64,000 nt of DNA from Maridesulfovibrio zosterae DSM 11974 (GTDB taxonomy: Bacteria; Desulfobacterota; Desulfovibrionia; Desulfovibrionales; Desulfovibrionaceae), in contig NZ_KE384342.1 of assembly GCF_000425265.1 (NCBI RefSeq), forward strand, positions 824,245 through 888,244, given 5' to 3'. Both the position numbers and the translations under genes were made by a program. Positions 36,117-44,966 of this stretch are shown here, one piece after another. Each line of letters begins with the position of its first letter. Position 1 is the stretch's first letter. The notes under the pieces are model-generated. The model ran no database searches. It saw only the letters and a list, made by a program, of their open reading frames with translations, and was not told where the DNA came from.

Positions 36117-37055
36117 ATGTTCAGTCTAAACAGTGCCATAGGCAATACGCCACTTATTGAATTAAAGAATTTAACCGGTATCAGCAATATACGAATTTAT
36201 GCAAAACTTGAATTCCTTAATCCTGGTGGAAGTGTAAAGGATAGAATGGTCTCTTACATTTTAAATGAGTATGAAAAATCTGGCAAATTACAACGAGGCG
36301 GAGTGATTGTCGAAAACACATCGGGTAATACAGGAGCGGCCTTGGCTATGCTTGCAGTTCCCAAAGGGTATCGTGTTATCCTTACAATGCCGGACAAAGT
36401 CAGCCGAGAAAAACAGGAAACATTGAAAGCATTAGGTGCTGAAGTCATTGTATGTCCTACATCTGCTTCTCCAGGTTCACCGGAACATTATGTTCAAAAA
36501 GCCAGGGATATTGCCAGTACAACAGACAATGCAGTAATGTTAAATCAATATGATAACAGATTAAATGTAGAAGCACACTATAATAGTACAGGTCCTGAGA
36601 TATGGAATACATTGAGAGGTAATATTGATTATTTTGTTGCAGCCGGTAGTACAGGAGGAACGATTTCTGGGGTTGGTAAATTTTTAAAGGAAATGGACCC
36701 TAAGATTAAAGTTGTTATGCCTGATCCTATTGGCTCAATATATTATGAATATTTCAATACAGGAACTTATTCGCAAGAATCTATTTCTACATATCAGGTT
36801 GAAGGCATTGGAGAAGATCATATTGCAAAATGCATGGATTTTTCTATAGTCGATTCAATGATGCAGTTCACAGATGATATGGCTTTTTCTGCTACACGGC
36901 TGCTTGCTAGAAAAGAAGGAATCTTCGCGGGAGGAAGTTCAGGAGCTAATATTTGGGGATGTCTGGAGTTGATGAATTCATTAGAGCATCCCGCGAATAT
37001 CGTCACTATTTTGCCCGATAGCGGTGTGAAATATTTATCAAAAATATTCAGTTAA
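36117..37055 (+). CDS. Cysteine synthase / cystathionine beta-synthase-like PLP enzyme
   Basis: 312 residues from MFSLNSAIGNTPLI (ATG 36117, AGGAGA 6 nt before). Fold-type II PLP enzyme: Schiff-base Lys in NPGGSVKDRM, substrate loop ENTSGNTGAA, phosphate loop GSTGGTISGVGK, and FAGGSSGAN near the C-terminus. The segment SPGSPEHYVQKARDIA ... LNQYDNRLNVEAHYNSTGPEI looks more like cystathionine beta-synthase than housekeeping CysK. It should catalyse beta-replacement on serine, cysteine or an activated serine. There is no CBS regulatory domain. It is the last gene of the EamA-methyltransferase operon, so it likely builds a special amino acid. Confidence 0.85.
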   Translation: MFSLNSAIGNTPLIELKNLTGISNIRIYAKLEFLNPGGSVKDRMVSYILNEYEKSGKLQRGGVIVENTSGNTGAALAMLAVPKGYRVILTMPDKVSREKQETLKALGAEVIVCPTSASPGSPEHYVQKARDIASTTDNAVMLNQYDNRLNVEAHYNSTGPEIWNTLRGNIDYFVAAGSTGGTISGVGKFLKEMDPKIKVVMPDPIGSIYYEYFNTGTYSQESISTYQVEGIGEDHIAKCMDFSIVDSMMQFTDDMAFSATRLLARKEGIFAGGSSGANIWGCLELMNSLEHPANIVTILPDSGVKYLSKIFS

Positions 37056-37080
37056 AAAACTTGCTAATTTTAAACTTTAA

Positions 37081-37122
37081 AAGTCCCACCATTTTTACAA
37101 ATGGTGGGACTTGAGTTTTTTA
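37081..37122 (+). terminator. Terminator of the EamA operon
   Basis: A 14-bp perfect stem (AAGTCCCACCATTT at 37081-37094 with its complement at 37099-37112), followed by a T-rich stretch. Confidence 0.88.
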
Positions 37123-37130
37123 CAAATTAA

Positions 37131-37164
37131 ACAAAGCCCTTCACAGTACTGTGAAGGGCTTTGT
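37131..37164 (-). terminator. 34-bp perfect palindrome, terminator of the fructose PTS operon
   Basis: A 34-bp palindrome with centre AGTACT and GC-rich arms (AAGCCCTTCAC). It lies 50 bp beyond the fruA stop and follows another terminator facing the opposite way. It probably ends transcription from either side. Confidence 0.8.
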
Positions 37165-37213
37165 TTTAGTATTCAAAGACTATATATTTTAATAAGTTGC
37201 AAAATATACAGAT

Positions 37214-38950
37214 TTATATCTGCTCTACTACATCCACAGGCTTCTTGGCTACAAACAGAGCCACTGCGGTTATAACTGTTCCGGCCACAATAGCTATGGC
37301 ATAAGGGAGCAAGCCTGTAACAGCATTCGGTATGGGCAATACAAAGATACCGCCGTGAGGGACCATCAAAGTACATTTCATAACCATGGAAATGGCTCCA
37401 GTAACCGCAGAACCTAACATTATGCAAGGAATTACCCTGAACGGATCACGGGCGGCAAATGGGATAGCCCCTTCAGTGATAAAAGAGATACCAAGTACAA
37501 AGGCAGCCTTACTCGCCTCATGTTCATCTTCAGTGAAACGATTTTTAAAAAGAGTAGCTGCCAAAGCGAGTCCCAACGGAGGCGTCATTCCTGCTGCCAT
37601 GACTGCTGCCATCGGACCGTAAATCTTAGCGGAAAGGAGCCCCACGGCAAAAGTATATGCGGCTTTATTAACAGGACCGCCCATATCAAAAGCCATCATA
37701 GCACCTAAAAGAAGTCCCAGAGTCAGGGCGCTGGTTCCCTGCAAACTCTGCAGCCATTCGGAGAGAGCTGTCAGTGCAATCTTAACCGGCGGTCCTATGA
37801 CATAAATCATCATCAGACCGACGACCAATGTAGACAGAAACGGTAAAATTAAAACAGGCTTGAGCCCTTGAAGATTCATGGGCAGTTTAATTTTATCATT
37901 GAGAAATTTAGTCAGATATCCGGCCATGAATCCTGCAACGATACCACCGAGAAATCCCGCTCCGACATTAGTGGCAAGCAGTCCTCCGACTAATCCGGGA
38001 GTAATCCCCGGACGCTGTGCAATTGAATAGGCAATAAATGCACCAAGCACCGGAACAAAAAGAGAAAAAGCTCCAGCCCCGCCTATCTGCATCAAAGCCC
38101 AGCCGAAGGTTCCCTCCATGTCCCCAGCGTAAATTCCGCCGAAAGCAAAAGCCAGGGCAATCAAAAGCCCTCCAGCGACAACAACAGGAAGCATATAGGA
38201 AACACCTGTCATCAAGTGTCTATATGGTCCGGTGCGGGCAGCTGAACGTTCTTTCTTCAAATCTCCAACCTGATCGACAAGCTCCTTTTTGCCAGTCGGA
38301 ACAGCAAGAAGTGAAGACTTAATAACCTGCACTCCATCTCGCAAAGCATCTTTAGTGCCTGTTTCATAAAGAGGTTTTCCGGCAAAACGCTTTAGATCTA
38401 CAAAGGCATCTGCAGCTATGACCACAGCATCAGCACGTTCTATGTCTTCTGCGGTTAAAACATTCTTTGCCCCGACAGACCCTTGAGTTTCGATCTTAAC
38501 TTCATAACCAAGCGCTTCACCGGCTTTGCGAAGAGCTTCAGCAGCCATAAATGTGTGCGCTATACCGGTCGGACAAGAAGTTACCCCGACAATAAATTTA
38601 TGTTTTGTCTCTGGAGCCGCAGCTTTTTTTTCTGCTAAAAATTCTTCTGATTCATTTAGAGCTGTCTCTATAACTTTTTTAGTATTACGAATTGCTTCAC
38701 TTGTAGACACAGCATACATTGCCATACCCTGAAAGCGTGCAGGATCAACATGGATATCCGCCGCAATAATAACCACTTCAGCCGCATCAATCACTTCCTG
38801 CGACAGAACATCCTTTGCGCCCTCAGCACCCTGAGTTTCAACCTCAACTTGATGCCCCATGCTTTCGCCGACTTTCTTCAAAGCCTCAGCAGCCATGATT
38901 GTGTGAGCCACTCCGGTGGGACACGCAGTAACAGCTATAATTCTAGACAT
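37214..38950 (-). CDS. fruA: Fructose PTS EIIBC component with two IIB domains
   Basis: 578 residues from [13 protein letters not shown] (ATG 38950, GAGGGGG upstream). Two tandem IIB domains each carry the phosphoryl Cys in a CPTGxAHT motif (first at Cys10, second near residue 115). They are followed by an EIIC membrane domain (about 240-575) with family sequences such as [15 protein letters not shown]. It imports fructose as fructose 1-phosphate using phosphate from the FPr protein. A second IIB domain is typical of FruA, where the first serves as a relay or is vestigial. It is the last gene of the fpr-fruK-fruA operon. Confidence 0.95.
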   Translation of the reverse strand: MSRIIAVTACPTGVAHTIMAAEALKKVGESMGHQVEVETQGAEGAKDVLSQEVIDAAEVVIIAADIHVDPARFQGMAMYAVSTSEAIRNTKKVIETALNESEEFLAEKKAAAPETKHKFIVGVTSCPTGIAHTFMAAEALRKAGEALGYEVKIETQGSVGAKNVLTAEDIERADAVVIAADAFVDLKRFAGKPLYETGTKDALRDGVQVIKSSLLAVPTGKKELVDQVGDLKKERSAARTGPYRHLMTGVSYMLPVVVAGGLLIALAFAFGGIYAGDMEGTFGWALMQIGGAGAFSLFVPVLGAFIAYSIAQRPGITPGLVGGLLATNVGAGFLGGIVAGFMAGYLTKFLNDKIKLPMNLQGLKPVLILPFLSTLVVGLMMIYVIGPPVKIALTALSEWLQSLQGTSALTLGLLLGAMMAFDMGGPVNKAAYTFAVGLLSAKIYGPMAAVMAAGMTPPLGLALAATLFKNRFTEDEHEASKAAFVLGISFITEGAIPFAARDPFRVIPCIMLGSAVTGAISMVMKCTLMVPHGGIFVLPIPNAVTGLLPYAIAIVAGTVITAVALFVAKKPVDVVEQI

Positions 38951-38960
38951 GTAAACCCCC

Positions 38961-39911
38961 TCAAAAGCTGATTGTTTCAATCACTACCTGTTCTTCCAAT
39001 TCCTTTGCAATTTCAATATCTTCTAGACTCGGTCCAGCCTGAGCCACTGTGGCAGCCGACAATGAAGTTGCCAGACAGGCCCGCTCCCTGAGAGACAACT
39101 CAAGTGCCATTCCTGCCACCATCCCTCCTATCATGGCATCTCCTGCTCCAACGGTACTGACCGCATTTATTGTTGGAGGCTTTGCAAAAAACTCTTCCTC
39201 CTGACTGATAAACAAAGCCCCCTGCGAACCGAGAGAAACAACAACCGTATCTATGCCGGACCGATTCATGCGCCGAGCTTCATTCACAAGCTCTTCCTTT
39301 TTTTTCAAAGGACGCCCGACAAGTTCCGAAAGTTCAGCATCATTTGGTTTTACTAAACATGGAACCGCCACAATTGCACTGCTAAGTGCCGGACCGCTGG
39401 TATCCACAACGGCTTTTGCTCCGCAAGACTTAATTACATTGACCAACTGTCCCACTGCCGCGGGAGAAACTGTTGCAGGCAGACTGCCTCCAATGACTAC
39501 AATAGAAGACTCGTCAGCCAAATTATCAACTGTTTGCATTAACTTATCAACATGCCCTGCATCAGGTGACAGCCCCGGAAAATTGATATCAGTTGTAGCG
39601 CCAGAGTCAGGATCAAGAACCTTAACACCGATACGTGTTTCACCAGGAACACGGACAAATTCATCTTTGAGGCCCTTGCTGCTGAACAACTTCTCAAAAA
39701 TAAGGGCATTATCCGCACCTAAAAAACCAGTGACGGTCACCGGCAGATCAAATTTACGCAGCAGAACAGCAATATTAACACCCTTTCCCGCCGCATCAGT
39801 CTGATAACCGGCAACACGGTTGACCTTTCCGGCTGTAAAATCAGGAACCTGACAAGCCAGATCAATAGCCGGATTCATAGTCACCGTTATAATATGCTTG
39901 AACTTTGACAT
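38961..39911 (-). CDS. fruK: 1-phosphofructokinase (PfkB family)
   Basis: 316 residues from [18 protein letters not shown] (ATG 39911, GGAG upstream). PfkB signatures: GGKGVN-like AAGKGVNIA near residue 40, and the C-terminal motif [13 protein letters not shown] with the catalytic Asp. It phosphorylates fructose 1-phosphate to fructose 1,6-bisphosphate, the step after uptake by FruA. It lies between fpr (13 bp) and fruA (10 bp). Confidence 0.94.
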   Translation of the reverse strand: MSKFKHIITVTMNPAIDLACQVPDFTAGKVNRVAGYQTDAAGKGVNIAVLLRKFDLPVTVTGFLGADNALIFEKLFSSKGLKDEFVRVPGETRIGVKVLDPDSGATTDINFPGLSPDAGHVDKLMQTVDNLADESSIVVIGGSLPATVSPAAVGQLVNVIKSCGAKAVVDTSGPALSSAIVAVPCLVKPNDAELSELVGRPLKKKEELVNEARRMNRSGIDTVVVSLGSQGALFISQEEEFFAKPPTINAVSTVGAGDAMIGGMVAGMALELSLRERACLATSLSAATVAQAGPSLEDIEIAKELEEQVVIETISF

Positions 39912-39924
39912 TATTTGCTCCAAC

Positions 39925-42396
39925 TCATGACAGACTAAGTGCTCTAACCTGCTTATTGTCACGACAGCTCAAAGCTTTTTGCGCCAATTCACGAGCCTGT
40001 TTCATGCTGATTGAGCGTATACGGGCTTTGACTGCGGCAATACTTGGAACAACCATACTCAGCTCCTTAACTCCCAAACCGGCCAAAATAGTCGCGCCAA
40101 GGGGTTCTCCGGCCAGTCCACCACAGACTCCTGTCCAGATTCCAGCTTCATCAGAAGCCTTCACGACCTGATCAATCATACGTAATACCGCTGGATGCAG
40201 ACTGTCGGCCTTTGCTGCAAGAGTTGGATGAACCCGATCAATAGCCATTACATATTGAGTCAGGTCATTTGTTCCTATAGAGAAAAAGTCCACAACCTGC
40301 GCAAATTCGCGAGCCATGGAAACTACAGATGGAACCTCAACCATGATTCCTATTTCAAGAGCCTCAGCACCAACTTCAATGCGGGCTTTCTCAGCCAGAC
40401 GTTTTGCAGCTTCCAATTCATCCAGGGTTGCAATCATGGGAAACATGATACGGATAGGGCCATATTTGGAAGCCCTGAAAATAGCCCTAAGCTGGACAAG
40501 GAAAAATTCAGGTCTATTGAGACACAAACGGATACCACGTTCACCAAGGAAAGGATTGTCTTCCGGAGGCAGATCCAGATATGCAACGGCCTTGTCTCCG
40601 CCTATGTCCAAAGTGCGTATTATAATTGGAAGCCCGTTAAGCGCTTCAACCATGGTTTTATAACTCTGGAACTGCTCTTCTTCATCAGGAGGGGTATCGC
40701 GTTCGAGAAAAAGAAATTCGGTACGCATCAACCCGACACCTTCCCCGCCAGCGTTTACAGCATTTTCAGCCTCACTGACTCTGCCGATATTGGCGACAAC
40801 CTCAATGCGCTCACCATCTGTTGTCAGGGCTGGTTCATAGCGGGCGCGATATTCTTCATTACGCAATTCTTCTAATTCAAGCTTAGCAGCATCCGCTGTT
40901 TCAATATCTGAAGGACTGGGTTCTAGATATAAATTACCGGAATCGCCATCAATGATGGCAATAGTGTCATCAACAATTTCAAGAATACTTGGGCCGGCTG
41001 CAACAATGGCTGGAATTCCCAGAGAACGGGCAATTATCGCAGAGTGTGAAGTAGGACCACCACCGGAGGTACAAAACCCAAGAATAAGAGAAGGATCAAG
41101 TTGAGCTGTATCTGATGGAGTAAGGTCTTCGGCAAGAAGAATGACAGGCCTACTCGGGGTAAATGGCTGATCCTGTACAACTCCGGCAAGATGCCGTAAC
41201 ACACGCCGCCCGACATCCCGAAGATCCATAGCTCGAGCTGCAAGAAGTTCATCATCATGCTGCTCAAGTATATGTACACGATCATCTATTACCTGACGCC
41301 ATGCATATCCTGCACTTTTTCCATTTCGGATAAGAGCTTCAGTTTCAACAAGAATTTCCGGATCATCAAGAAACGCCTCGTGGGCTCGGAAGATTGCGGC
41401 TCTAGGCTCACCTGATTTAGCCCGAACTTCGTTATACAGGTGACGGAGGTTAAGACGGGCCGCAGCAATAGCATGAGCTAGTTCTGATGATTCATGCTTC
41501 GGGTCCTTGGCTATAGCCTCTACCACTATCCGGCTATGAGTATATTGATGCACAGGACCTGTAGCCAGCCCGGGGGAAGCGGTACAGCCGGGAATAGTCT
41601 GCTTAACATCCTGAGGTCTCCATCCATGCTCAATCCGGGGAATAGCAGCTTCTTCAGATTCTTCACCCAGCCCTTCATCCACAGCCTCTTTTAGAGTAGC
41701 AAGGGCAAGACTGGCATCATCACCTTTTGCATGAATCCTCATGGTCTTTCCACCGGATATTCCAAGCTTAAGCAGTGAAGCAAGACTTTTGCCATTGCCG
41801 GACCGTCCATCGAATTCGACCTGAATCTCAGAATCATACTTCTTGGCAATATCAACAAAAAAAGTAGCAGGACGAGCATGCAGTCCATGCTCTCCCATTA
41901 TTGTAACATCAATTGAAACGTCAAAATCAGAAACATCCAGTGTAGGAGCAGGTCTACTTACTGACCTTGATTCTCCACTCAGAACACGGACAATTTCAGC
42001 AGGATCTTTTGTTATTGCAAGACGGCTGGTAGTTTGCTCATCATCCAACACATGAGTCAGGTTGGTCAGAATTTCAATATGTTCATCTGATCTTGCTGCA
42101 ATACCGACAACAATATGAACCGTTTCGCCAGGATTCCAGATCACTCCTTCCGGAACTTGAAGAATTGCCACACCTGTTTTTAAAATCTTATCCCTGTTTT
42201 CCGGCAGCCCATGCGGAATAGAGATTCCATTACCTAAAAAAGTATTAGCAACAGCTTCTCTGCGCTTCATACTGTCAATATATTCAGGCTCAATAAAGCC
42301 CTCACGGACGAGGATCTTTCCGACCTGCTCAATGGCTTCCAACTTTCCTGATGCTTTTGCACCTAAATTAACGTTATTTTCATTCAGATTAACCAT
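39925..42396 (-). CDS. Multiphosphoryl transfer protein: fused EIIA(Fru)-HPr-Enzyme I
   Basis: 823 residues from MVNLNENN (ATG 42396, GGGAGG upstream; the longer frame runs through the operator). EIIA domain 1-145 with phosphorylated His62 (GISIPHGLPENR), HPr domain about 160-245 with His173 (GEHGLHARPAT), then a complete Enzyme I from about 265 with the phospho-His in GGGPTSHSAIIARSLGIPAIV and the C-terminal PEP-binding region (MRTEFLFLERD, MVEVPSVV, GTNDLTQYVMAIDR). One chain thus carries phosphate from PEP to FruA. Its gene begins the fructose operon, 40 bp after a LacI-type operator. Confidence 0.95.
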   Translation of the reverse strand: MVNLNENNVNLGAKASGKLEAIEQVGKILVREGFIEPEYIDSMKRREAVANTFLGNGISIPHGLPENRDKILKTGVAILQVPEGVIWNPGETVHIVVGIAARSDEHIEILTNLTHVLDDEQTTSRLAITKDPAEIVRVLSGESRSVSRPAPTLDVSDFDVSIDVTIMGEHGLHARPATFFVDIAKKYDSEIQVEFDGRSGNGKSLASLLKLGISGGKTMRIHAKGDDASLALATLKEAVDEGLGEESEEAAIPRIEHGWRPQDVKQTIPGCTASPGLATGPVHQYTHSRIVVEAIAKDPKHESSELAHAIAAARLNLRHLYNEVRAKSGEPRAAIFRAHEAFLDDPEILVETEALIRNGKSAGYAWRQVIDDRVHILEQHDDELLAARAMDLRDVGRRVLRHLAGVVQDQPFTPSRPVILLAEDLTPSDTAQLDPSLILGFCTSGGGPTSHSAIIARSLGIPAIVAAGPSILEIVDDTIAIIDGDSGNLYLEPSPSDIETADAAKLELEELRNEEYRARYEPALTTDGERIEVVANIGRVSEAENAVNAGGEGVGLMRTEFLFLERDTPPDEEEQFQSYKTMVEALNGLPIIIRTLDIGGDKAVAYLDLPPEDNPFLGERGIRLCLNRPEFFLVQLRAIFRASKYGPIRIMFPMIATLDELEAAKRLAEKARIEVGAEALEIGIMVEVPSVVSMAREFAQVVDFFSIGTNDLTQYVMAIDRVHPTLAAKADSLHPAVLRMIDQVVKASDEAGIWTGVCGGLAGEPLGATILAGLGVKELSMVVPSIAAVKARIRSISMKQARELAQKALSCRDNKQVRALSLS

Positions 42397-42435
42397 GGAC
42401 TGCCTCCCAAGTAATTTTTCTTTCTTGAAAACTTT

Positions 42436-42451
42436 ATGTAATCGATTACAT
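42436..42451. promoter_or_regulatory. LacI-type operator before the fructose operon
   Basis: ATGTAATCGATTACAT is a perfect 16-bp palindrome with the central CG step usual for LacI/GalR-family sites. It lies between a plausible promoter (TTGTGA and TATAAC spaced 18 bp, minus strand) and the fpr start codon, so a bound repressor would block transcription. The divergently encoded LacI-family protein is the natural binder. Confidence 0.75.
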
Positions 42452-42646
42452 CGTGAACTAAAAAAAATGTTATAAAGCAATACACATAGTGCTCACAAAT
42501 ATTTAGATCCAGTATAATCGTTTCTAAAAAACTGTAAACAAAAAAGTTATTTTTTCACAATATAGAACGTAACTATTTAATTATAAACAAATTAAACACA
42601 CGTACACCATGCAACTAATTCTAGGCCATCCTTATTGAAATATAAT

Positions 42647-42662
42647 CTGAAAACGATTACAT
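42647..42662. promoter_or_regulatory. Half-conserved LacI-type operator before the regulator gene
   Basis: CTGAAAACGATTACAT keeps one perfect half (CGATTACA) of the operator found 200 bp away and has two changes in the other half. It is 31 bp upstream of the regulator start codon and could mediate weaker self-control. Confidence 0.55.
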
Positions 42663-42693
42663 TAGAGCATAACAGGTGATAATAAGGAGAGTT

Positions 42694-43692
42694 ATGAAAC
42701 TTAAGGATATCGCTGAAGCTGCCGGAGTTTCAACGGCTACTGTTTCCAGAGTTTTAAATGGAAAAGTTAACGTGCGTCCAGAAGTTCGGGAAAAAGTGCT
42801 GGAAGTAGTCGCACGGACAAATTACAAACCTGACCGTGCTGCTCAAAGGTTGCGCTCTCGGAAATCTACGTACATAGGCTTGATCGTTGCTGACATTCAA
42901 AGTCCTTTTTTTGCTTCAGTAGCCCGAGCCGTTGAAGATGTTGCACAAAAAAACAACTATAATGTCATCCTCTGCAACACTGATGAAAATCATGACAAAG
43001 AACGTATGTATCTGGAAATGATGCAAAATGAAAATGCCGCAGGAGTAATACTTGCGCCGACATTGCGTCTGTCTGAAAATTTTGCGCTAACTAAATCATA
43101 CTCTTTGCCTATCGTAGTAATCGACCGTCAGGTTCAGGGGCATTCGGTGGATATGGTTCTCATCGACAACAGACAGGCCGCACTTGAGTTGACCAGACAT
43201 ATTCTTTCTCAGGGGTATAAACGCATAGCTGCACTATTTGGTAACAATAGCGCAACAGGCCAGCAGCGGCAGAGTGGATTTAAAGAGGCCCTGCATGAAG
43301 CAGAAATTCCAGAAAATGATATTTTGATCAAAAACTTACCCGCCAAGGAACATGCTGCACATAAAGCTGTGAGCGAACTGCTCGAACTTCCTGATCCTCC
43401 GGATGCTGTCATTACCAGCAATGGACTTCTAGGAGCTGGTGCTTTCAGGGCCATTCGTGACAAAGAACTTGCTGTACCGGAAAAGGTGGCTTTCGCCAGC
43501 TTTGATGAATCCGCATGGACTGAAATGACACGCCCGGCAATTACTGTAGTCGAACAACCTACATACGCAATAGGACAAACGGCCTGCGAGATGCTCATTA
43601 AACGCATAATTGATCCTAAGCGCCCCATACGTAAAGTGGTCCTCGACAGCAAATTGATTATCCGTCAATCCTGCGGTGCAGGAGCTGTTTAG
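42694..43692 (+). CDS. LacI-family regulator of fructose uptake
   Basis: 332 residues from MKLKDIAEAAGVSTATVSRVLNG (ATG 42694, AAGGAGAG upstream; a GTG at 42676 gives a longer, less likely form). LacI helix-turn-helix at 1-25, hinge helix RAAQRLRSRKS, then a periplasmic-binding-protein-like effector domain (about 60-330). It is divergent from the fructose PTS operon with matching palindromic sites on both sides, so it should act like FruR/Cra-type local repressors. A fructose phosphate is the likely ligand, by analogy. Confidence 0.9.
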   Translation: MKLKDIAEAAGVSTATVSRVLNGKVNVRPEVREKVLEVVARTNYKPDRAAQRLRSRKSTYIGLIVADIQSPFFASVARAVEDVAQKNNYNVILCNTDENHDKERMYLEMMQNENAAGVILAPTLRLSENFALTKSYSLPIVVIDRQVQGHSVDMVLIDNRQAALELTRHILSQGYKRIAALFGNNSATGQQRQSGFKEALHEAEIPENDILIKNLPAKEHAAHKAVSELLELPDPPDAVITSNGLLGAGAFRAIRDKELAVPEKVAFASFDESAWTEMTRPAITVVEQPTYAIGQTACEMLIKRIIDPKRPIRKVVLDSKLIIRQSCGAGAV

Positions 43693-43774
43693 TATTTAGT
43701 CACACTAAACAGATGTCTCTATTCCACTTAAAAACTAACTTTCAAATGTGTAATATACGAGGACTATTAAAACT

Positions 43775-44089
43775 ATGTATTTTGAAATGCGGACATATAC
43801 AATACGCCCGGGTATGCTTGCTTCATATATGAAACTTTTTGAGGATGTTGGACTGCCCGTTCTAAAAAAATATGCGGAACTGGTAGGATACTGGTATACG
43901 GATATAGGGGAATTGAACCAGGTCGTTCATATATGGCGTTATGAAAGTTTAGATCAGAGAACTATAAATCGCAAAAAACTTTATGCAGACAATGACTGGC
44001 AAAACTATTTTCTGCCTGAAGCGCTGCAAATGCTGGAAAAGCAGGAAAATAAAATTATGCATGCAGCAAGCTTCTCGCCAATCAAATAA
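43775..44089 (+). CDS. NIPSNAP-family small protein
   Basis: 104 residues, one ferredoxin-like NIPSNAP domain: FEMRTYTIRPGMLASYMKLF at the start, WYTDIGELNQVVHIWRYESLDQR in the middle. The family is a dimeric alpha/beta-barrel type with no firmly established bacterial role. It starts 82 bp after the LacI gene in the same direction, with GAGGA upstream, and may be cotranscribed. No terminator was seen between them. Confidence 0.85.
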   Translation: MYFEMRTYTIRPGMLASYMKLFEDVGLPVLKKYAELVGYWYTDIGELNQVVHIWRYESLDQRTINRKKLYADNDWQNYFLPEALQMLEKQENKIMHAASFSPIK

Positions 44090-44172
44090 AGTATACGGAT
44101 GAGTACCAATCTGTCTTTGCAATAGTATTAAGTAAATTACAGAAATGAGCTGGCTAGGTCAGAATAGACAAT

Positions 44173-44207
44173 AAAAAAACGCCCGCCTCTCGTGAGAGTG
44201 ACGGGCG
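44173..44207 (-). terminator. Terminator of the RNA-binding protein gene
   Basis: CGCCCG (44180-44185) pairs with CGGGCG (44202-44207) and CTCTC with GAGAG inside; seven T follow on the minus strand. Confidence 0.88.
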
Positions 44208-44237
44208 CAAGTGCTATTACAGCTTATATCCGAAAAA

Positions 44238-44501
44238 CTACCAACGTGGGCGTTCTTCTCTAGGCTTAGCTTCGTTAACCTTAAGGTTACGTCCGCCGAA
44301 ATCTTTACCATCAAGAGCGTCGATAGCTTCGAGAGCTCCGTTATCGTCCATTTCTACGAAACCGAAGCCACGAGGACGACCTGTTTCACGATCTTCGATA
44401 AGTTTAACAGAGAAAACTTCACCGAAAGCTTCGAAAGCGGAACGTACTTCTTCTTCAGTAGAGGACCAGGAAAGATTACCAACATAAATATTCTTAGACA
44501 T
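44238..44501 (-). CDS. RRM-type RNA-binding protein
   Basis: 87 residues from MSKNIYVGNL (ATG 44501, TGGAG 8 nt upstream). A single RNA-recognition motif with RNP2 IYVGNL at residues 5-10 and RNP1 RGFGFVEM near residue 45, and a short basic tail (KPREERPRW). Small RRM proteins of this kind occur in cyanobacteria and Desulfovibrio-type bacteria, and some are cold-induced. It is monocistronic, with a long structured 5' leader and its own terminator; the leader suggests post-transcriptional or attenuation control. Confidence 0.94.
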   Translation of the reverse strand: MSKNIYVGNLSWSSTEEEVRSAFEAFGEVFSVKLIEDRETGRPRGFGFVEMDDNGALEAIDALDGKDFGGRNLKVNEAKPREERPRW

Positions 44502-44691
44502 CAAAAAAACTCCAAAAAGTGAAAATGTATAATGCGCCCGTGCACAAAAAAAAAGGGGCCACGTACAAGTTGCGTACTAGGCTCCTCGATAGACTTGTTC
44601 AAATTAAACCAGCGCAGGTCACAGTGGGACCGTGCCTTCACGGGTACGGCTGGCGTTAAAGAGTAAGTCCATCTTTTCGAGAACAAAGTCA
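44502..44691 (-). promoter_or_regulatory. Structured 5' leader of the RRM gene with internal terminator-like hairpin
   Basis: From the predicted transcription start near 44691 to the start codon there are about 190 nt. On the minus strand the first part has CCAGC...GCTGG and CCGT...ACGG pairings. Then comes a hairpin at 44555-44585 (GGAGCC and GTAC arms) directly followed by nine T residues (44546-44554). This is an intrinsic terminator 45 nt before the gene. The leader may therefore make a short RNA by itself and let the gene be transcribed only on read-through. It is also GC-richer than its surroundings. Confidence 0.55.
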
Positions 44692-44697
44692 AGCACT

Positions 44698-44703
44698 ATT
44701 ATA
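44698..44703 (-). promoter_or_regulatory. Putative -10 box of the RRM gene leader
   Basis: TATAAT on the minus strand, in a T-rich context, just before the GC-rich leader begins. No good -35 box matches, so the assignment is tentative. Confidence 0.4.
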
Positions 44704-44907
44704 AAAAAACATACCTTTTATTTAATATTTTATAAAAAACAATCGACAAAACAGGTGAATATCCCCTAGAGATTAGCATATAACACACTAAAATATTAAT
44801 AAATTATGTGAATCAACTTTTCTATACTTCAATTCATTTTATTATTTCTAAAATTCAATAGCCATATTACAAATTTTATCAAACTGATCACTTTTTTTGA
44901 ATGGCAC

Positions 44908-44942
44908 AAAAAAACCTCATCGCCCAAATAAGAGTGATGAGG
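44908..44942 (-). terminator. Terminator of the signalling operon
   Basis: CCTCATC (44915-44921) with GATGAGG (44936-44942), followed by seven T on the minus strand (44908-44914). It lies 25 bp beyond the last kinase stop codon. Confidence 0.85.
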
Positions 44943-44966
44943 CTTTATAGCCGCGTAGGTTATACT

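Noticed and set aside
37081-37164. Two adjacent hairpins considered as a small CRISPR-like or repeat element
   Set aside because: The stems differ in sequence and each fits a terminator for one of the two converging operons.
39253-39804. 183-codon plus-strand frame opposite fruK
   Set aside because: Mirror frame of a clear 1-phosphofructokinase gene; its composition is biased and it has no ribosome site.
40195-40875. 226-codon plus-strand frame opposite the PTS fusion gene
   Set aside because: Shadow of the Enzyme I coding region, with no family match or start signal.
44545-44690. Considered as a tRNA or 6S RNA gene
   Set aside because: No tRNA cloverleaf or CCA-like end; length and pairing do not match 6S RNA. 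A leader ending in a terminator-like hairpin fits better.
44501-44692. 63-codon minus-strand frame over the RRM leader
   Set aside because: Covers the structured leader and runs through the T9 terminator; a leader peptide is possible in principle, but nothing supports this frame.
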